A DNA stretch of 8,405 bases from Pirellulaceae bacterium (lineage in GTDB: Bacteria > Planctomycetota > Planctomycetia > Pirellulales > Pirellulaceae): positions 1 to 8,405 of the forward strand of contig JASLRF010000527.1 of assembly GCA_030744095.1 (NCBI GenBank). The letters run 5' to 3'. Below are positions 5,114-8,405 of the stretch, one piece after another. The notes below the pieces were generated by a model, which saw only the letters and a program-made list of their open reading frames with translations, did no database searches and had not been told where the DNA came from. How positions within the stretch are numbered: position 1 is the first letter of the stretch; every line of letters starts with the position of its first letter. Made by a program: the position numbers and the translations under genes.

Positions 5114-7312
5114 ATGCCGGAATACAGTTGGCCCAGTCGTGAAGCGAGCACGGTCATCGGCAAAGTGCATGACCGTCTGGATGGTACCGTTAAGGCAACC
5201 GGTGCCGCAAAGTATACGTACGACATCAACTTGAAAAACCAGTTGATCGCCGTGGCCTTTGGATCGCCGTATGCCCATTGCACGATCAAGAACCTTGATG
5301 TGAGCGGCGCGCAGAAGACACCCGGTGTCGTACACGTCGAAGTACTTCCCCAAGGTAAAAAAGATACGGAAATCGAATGGGAAGGTGAATTGTTGGCCGT
5401 GGTGGCTGCGGAGTCCGAAGGGGCGGCCCGCGAAGGTCTTTCCAATATCAAGCTGACTGTTGATGAACTGGATGTTTTTGCCGACGAGTCAAATCTGGCG
5501 GCAGCCGAGGAAGCTGGACGCACAGGCAAAGGGGGCGGCAAAGTTGAGACGGTCAACGAGCCTGGTGACGATGACGACGAAGACGAATTCGTGGAAAGGG
5601 AAATTGAACGCCTTTTCAAACAGGCCAAGTATGTTGTCGAGGGTTACTACGGCATCGACCCGATTACGCACTGCTGCTTGGAACCTCATGGTTCCACCGT
5701 CGAGTGGAAGGACGGTAAGCTCGAAGTGCATTTGTCGACACAGAACGTCTCAGGCACGGACGAACAGTTCGCGCGCGATCTCAAGGTGGACGCCGACGAT
5801 GTCAATGTGCATTGTGATTACATCGGCGGTGGGTTTGGCAGTAAATTCGCCCCGGATTATTGGGGGATCGCGGCGGCACGGATTTCCAAAGCCACGGGCC
5901 GACCAGTCAAGTTCATGTTACAGCGAGATCAGGAACTGAAGCTGGGCGGCTCGAGGCCGTCCGGGTACCTCAAGGTGCGGCTCGGTGCGGACGCGAGAGG
6001 CGTCGTGCAAGTCTGGGATTCCCAACATTGGGGTTCGTCCGGGTATCGCGGTGGTGGTGTGAGCCATTCCGTGGTGCCTTATGTCCTGGTCCCGAAGAAT
6101 TACCGCCGGATTTCGACGACCATCAAGGCGAACTTGGCGAATGCCCGTGCCTGGCGTGCCCCAAATCATCCGCAAGCATGTGCGATGACGCAAACCGCGT
6201 TAGATGACTTGGCGGCAAAAATGGGGGCCGATAGCTACGACATCTTCATGGCTAATCTGGTCAACGCCAGCAATGGTAAGGCCGACGTTTACCGCGCTGA
6301 GATGGAGATCGGCGCGCGGTTGATCGACTGGAAGGCGAAATGGCACCCACACGGAAAGGGCGCCAGCCGTGGGTCGATTGTTGACGGTTTAGGGATGGGG
6401 CTGCACACCTGGGGAGGCACGGCAAACACGTCGAGCTGTTTGCTCAAGGTCTATCCCGATGGTGGTGTCGAGGCCTTTTGTGGTACCCAGGACCTGGGTA
6501 CGGGGACCCGCACGGTGTGCGCTCAAGTACTTGCCGAGACGTTTGGTCTTGGCGTCAATGATGTGCGGATCAACGTTGGCAGTTCCAAGTACCCCAATAG
6601 CGGCGCATCTGGTGGTAGTACGACTGTCGGAGCGGTTTGCGAATCGCACCGTCGCGCGGGCCAGGACGCTTTGGAGAAGATCTTTGAACTGGCGGCTAAG
6701 GAACTCGGTGTCGACGCCAGCGTGCTTGAAGCTGTCGGCGGCAAGATCCGTGACTCTGCCAATCGCAACAAGAGCATTGCCTGGCGGAAGGCGTGCAGTC
6801 TGATCGGGCTCAAACCGCTCGAAGTGACCTCCAGCTACCAGCGGGGTGCGGATAGTCCGCTTACCGGCAGCGGGGTTGGAGGCATTCAGATGGCACACGT
6901 TGAGGTCGACAAAGAGACCGGTGTGATCAAGATCAAGAAATTTGTGGCTGTTCAGGATCAGGGACTGGTGATCAATCCCAAGACTTGTAAGAGCCAGGTT
7001 TTTGGTGCTGTGATCATGGGTATCGCCGCGGCTCTTTACGAGCAGCGGGTGACTGATCCGAAATCCGGAAAATTCATCAACGCCGAATTATCGGATTACA
7101 AGCTTGCTCGGGTGGGTGACATTGGCGATATCGTGGTCGAATTATACGAACCCGAAAGTGAGCGGCAGCGTGGCGTCATCGGTAACGGTGAGCCACCTGC
7201 CATCAGCCCCAAGGCGGCCATCGCAAATGCGGTGGCCAATGCGTTGGGCGTTCGCGTCCCCACAATTCCCATGACACCCAAACGCGTTCTTGACGCTCTG
7301 GCGAAAGCATAA
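5114..7312 (+). CDS. Molybdopterin-binding catalytic subunit of a xanthine dehydrogenase/aldehyde oxidoreductase-family enzyme
   Basis: At 732 residues it has the length of PaoC/YagR and lacks a signal peptide, so it would be exported as a complex with the Tat-bearing subunit. The N-terminal hammerhead domain covers about 10-120 (RLDGTVKATGAAKYTYDI). Cofactor-binding motifs are GGGFGSK (238-244), RAWRAPNHPQ (345-354), GTQDLGTGTRT with AQ at 470-471 (457-471), and the Ser/Gly-rich SGASGGSTTVG (496-506). The catalytic base is Glu693 in GNGEPP, followed by the family helix AAIANAVANALGVRVP. These indicate a working molybdenum site that hydroxylates an aldehyde or aromatic substrate; the substrate cannot be read from sequence. 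An acidic insert-like stretch (EPGDDDDEDEF, 149-159) sits before the second domain. AAGGAGG at 5101-5107, with a 6-nt spacer, fixes the ATG at 5114. Only 14 nt separate it from the FAD subunit gene. Confidence 0.95.
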   Translation: MPEYSWPSREASTVIGKVHDRLDGTVKATGAAKYTYDINLKNQLIAVAFGSPYAHCTIKNLDVSGAQKTPGVVHVEVLPQGKKDTEIEWEGELLAVVAAESEGAAREGLSNIKLTVDELDVFADESNLAAAEEAGRTGKGGGKVETVNEPGDDDDEDEFVEREIERLFKQAKYVVEGYYGIDPITHCCLEPHGSTVEWKDGKLEVHLSTQNVSGTDEQFARDLKVDADDVNVHCDYIGGGFGSKFAPDYWGIAAARISKATGRPVKFMLQRDQELKLGGSRPSGYLKVRLGADARGVVQVWDSQHWGSSGYRGGGVSHSVVPYVLVPKNYRRISTTIKANLANARAWRAPNHPQACAMTQTALDDLAAKMGADSYDIFMANLVNASNGKADVYRAEMEIGARLIDWKAKWHPHGKGASRGSIVDGLGMGLHTWGGTANTSSCLLKVYPDGGVEAFCGTQDLGTGTRTVCAQVLAETFGLGVNDVRINVGSSKYPNSGASGGSTTVGAVCESHRRAGQDALEKIFELAAKELGVDASVLEAVGGKIRDSANRNKSIAWRKACSLIGLKPLEVTSSYQRGADSPLTGSGVGGIQMAHVEVDKETGVIKIKKFVAVQDQGLVINPKTCKSQVFGAVIMGIAAALYEQRVTDPKSGKFINAELSDYKLARVGDIGDIVVELYEPESERQRGVIGNGEPPAISPKAAIANAVANALGVRVPTIPMTPKRVLDALAKA

Positions 7313-7326
7313 GGGAGGCTCAAGCG

Positions 7327-8319
7327 ATGAAAGCATTTGAATATGCGGCGCCGCGTACCGAAGCAGAAGTGCTGCAGGTGTTGTCGGCAGAACCTGGCAA
7401 GACGGAAGTCCTGGCCGGTGGTACCGACCTGGTCGGCTTGATGAAGAAGATGTTGGTGACGCCTGACTGCGTAGTCAACATCATGGAGGTGCCGTCGCTG
7501 AAGACCATTGACGAACTGCCTGATGGCGGCGTGTCGATTGGTGCGGCGGTTACTCTGGATCAGATTCTGGACCACCCGTACGTCGACGTATACCCCGCCG
7601 TCAAACAAGCGATTCGTGGCATCAACAGCATGCAACTGCAGTGTCAAGGAACGCTGGGTGGAGAGGTCTGCCAGCGACCACGTTGCTGGTTCTACCGCAA
7701 CGGCCAAGGCCTGCTAAGCGAGAATGCAGCCGAGGGGGCGAATCAGTATCACGCCATTCTCGGTAATTCAGGTCCAGCGAAGTTTGTTAGTGGTTCACGT
7801 ATTGCACCGGCGCTGATGGCGTTGGACGCGCAGCTTCGCGTGATCGGCCCCGCTGAAGACGAAGAGACGCTTGTTCCCGTCAGCGACTTCTTCCGCACGC
7901 CTCGTCACGATGGCCAGCGTGAACATGTGTTGCAGCCACAGCAATTGGTGACGCATGTGATCCTGCCTCCGATTGCGGGTCGTACTTGTGCCACCTACGA
8001 AGTTCGTGATGGCGAAGGGCCTGACTATCCTCTCGCGGCCGCAGCCGTGGCATTGCGATTCGACGGGTTGGGAATTGTGCACGAGGCCAAGGTGGTACTC
8101 GGGCAGGTCGCGCCGACGCCGTGGAATTCGTCGGAAGCCGCGAGTTTGTTAATCGGTCATGCTGTGGATAGCCAGCGAGCCGAACAGGCTGGACTCGCCG
8201 CTGTGCGATTGGCGTCGCCGCTTTCGGAGAATAAGTACAAAGTCCAACTCGCCAAAGTTGCCGTCAAGCGGGCGATCTTGCTTGCCGCGGGACTTGAAAC
8301 AGGCGGCTTCCAGGCCTGA
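7327..8319 (+). CDS. FAD-binding subunit of the molybdenum hydroxylase (CoxM/PaoB-like)
   Basis: The 330-residue product has the family's usual length and two-domain layout. The first FAD motif, VLAGGTDLVG (28-37), is canonical. The second, GTLGGEVCQRPRCW (108-121), has Glu113 where most relatives have Asn (GGN). In PaoB and 4-hydroxybenzoyl-CoA reductase beta the next loop carries cysteines for a [4Fe-4S] cluster. Here residues 121-155 contain none, only Cys115 and Cys120 before them, so that cluster is not expected. The loop rejoins the family at YHAILGNSGPAKF (141-153) and APALMALDAQL (160-170). The C-terminal domain includes KVVLGQVAPTPW (255-266) and a final helix KVQLAKVAVKRAIL. GGGAGG (7313-7318) precedes the ATG by 8 nt. 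Family role: pass electrons from the iron-sulfur subunit through FAD to an acceptor. Here that route may be altered. Confidence 0.93.
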   Translation: MKAFEYAAPRTEAEVLQVLSAEPGKTEVLAGGTDLVGLMKKMLVTPDCVVNIMEVPSLKTIDELPDGGVSIGAAVTLDQILDHPYVDVYPAVKQAIRGINSMQLQCQGTLGGEVCQRPRCWFYRNGQGLLSENAAEGANQYHAILGNSGPAKFVSGSRIAPALMALDAQLRVIGPAEDEETLVPVSDFFRTPRHDGQREHVLQPQQLVTHVILPPIAGRTCATYEVRDGEGPDYPLAAAAVALRFDGLGIVHEAKVVLGQVAPTPWNSSEAASLLIGHAVDSQRAEQAGLAAVRLASPLSENKYKVQLAKVAVKRAILLAAGLETGGFQA

Positions 8320-8346
8320 CGCGGAAAGACAAAAGGAGCATCACAT

Positions 8347-8405
8347 ATGGTTTTCCAAAAATACTACGACGAAACTCGACCGACCCGCGAGAAAGGCTGC
8401 ATTCA
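8347..8405 (+). CDS. Start of a fourth operon gene, product unknown (3' end outside window)
   Basis: An ATG at 8347 opens a frame running to the window edge, with 19 complete codons visible (MVFQKYYDETRPTREKGCI). AAAGGAG at 8332-8338, with an 8-nt spacer, supports this start. The 27-nt gap after the FAD subunit gene suggests it is in the same transcript. No signal peptide is evident. Operons of this type often continue with an XdhC/CoxI-type cofactor insertion factor, a CoxE-like protein or an electron acceptor, but the visible residues do not identify any of these. Confidence 0.7.
   Translation, partial: MVFQKYYDETRPTREKGCI

Overview
The window reads as ordinary chromosomal DNA of a moderately GC-rich bacterium. 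A planctomycete of the Pirellulaceae type is my best guess, from the style of the secreted and hypothetical proteins, the loose gene packing and the often weak Shine-Dalgarno sites in the left half. That assignment is inference; no marker gene is present.

Left half (1-2958), mostly housekeeping: the 3' end of an unrecognised protein (1-603), endonuclease III (nth, 746-1402) with a complete catalytic pair and [4Fe-4S] ligand set, dCTP deaminase (dcd, 1540-2130), and, convergent on the minus strand, a SirB1/transglutaminase-like protein (2212-2958). A divergent intergenic region follows. It holds a good sigma70-like promoter (3230-3258) and three 14-bp tandem repeats (3287-3328), and leads into a secreted protein of unknown function (3373-4029).

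Right half (4503-8405), an operon for a periplasmic molybdenum hydroxylase of the xanthine dehydrogenase/aldehyde oxidoreductase family. Gene order is Tat-exported [2Fe-2S] subunit (4503-5111), molybdopterin catalytic subunit (5114-7312), FAD subunit (7327-8319), and the first 19 codons of a fourth gene (8347 to the edge). The spacings of 2, 14 and 27 nt and strong Shine-Dalgarno sites indicate one transcript. A TATAAT-type promoter lies at 4384-4411, in a 473-nt intergenic region rich in inverted repeats.

The most notable observation is in the iron-sulfur subunit. The ligand frame of the N-terminal plant-ferredoxin cluster (C-x4-C-x2-C-x11-C) is kept with exact spacing, but all four cysteines are replaced (Thr90, Ser95, Ser98, Ser110). 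The C-terminal cluster (C-x2-C-x31-C-x-C) is intact. In characterised relatives the missing cluster carries electrons to FAD. The FAD subunit also departs from its family: GGN reads GGE, and the cysteines of the PaoB/HcrB-type [4Fe-4S] loop are absent. The molybdenum subunit looks catalytically complete. The operon may therefore encode an enzyme with a rewired electron path.
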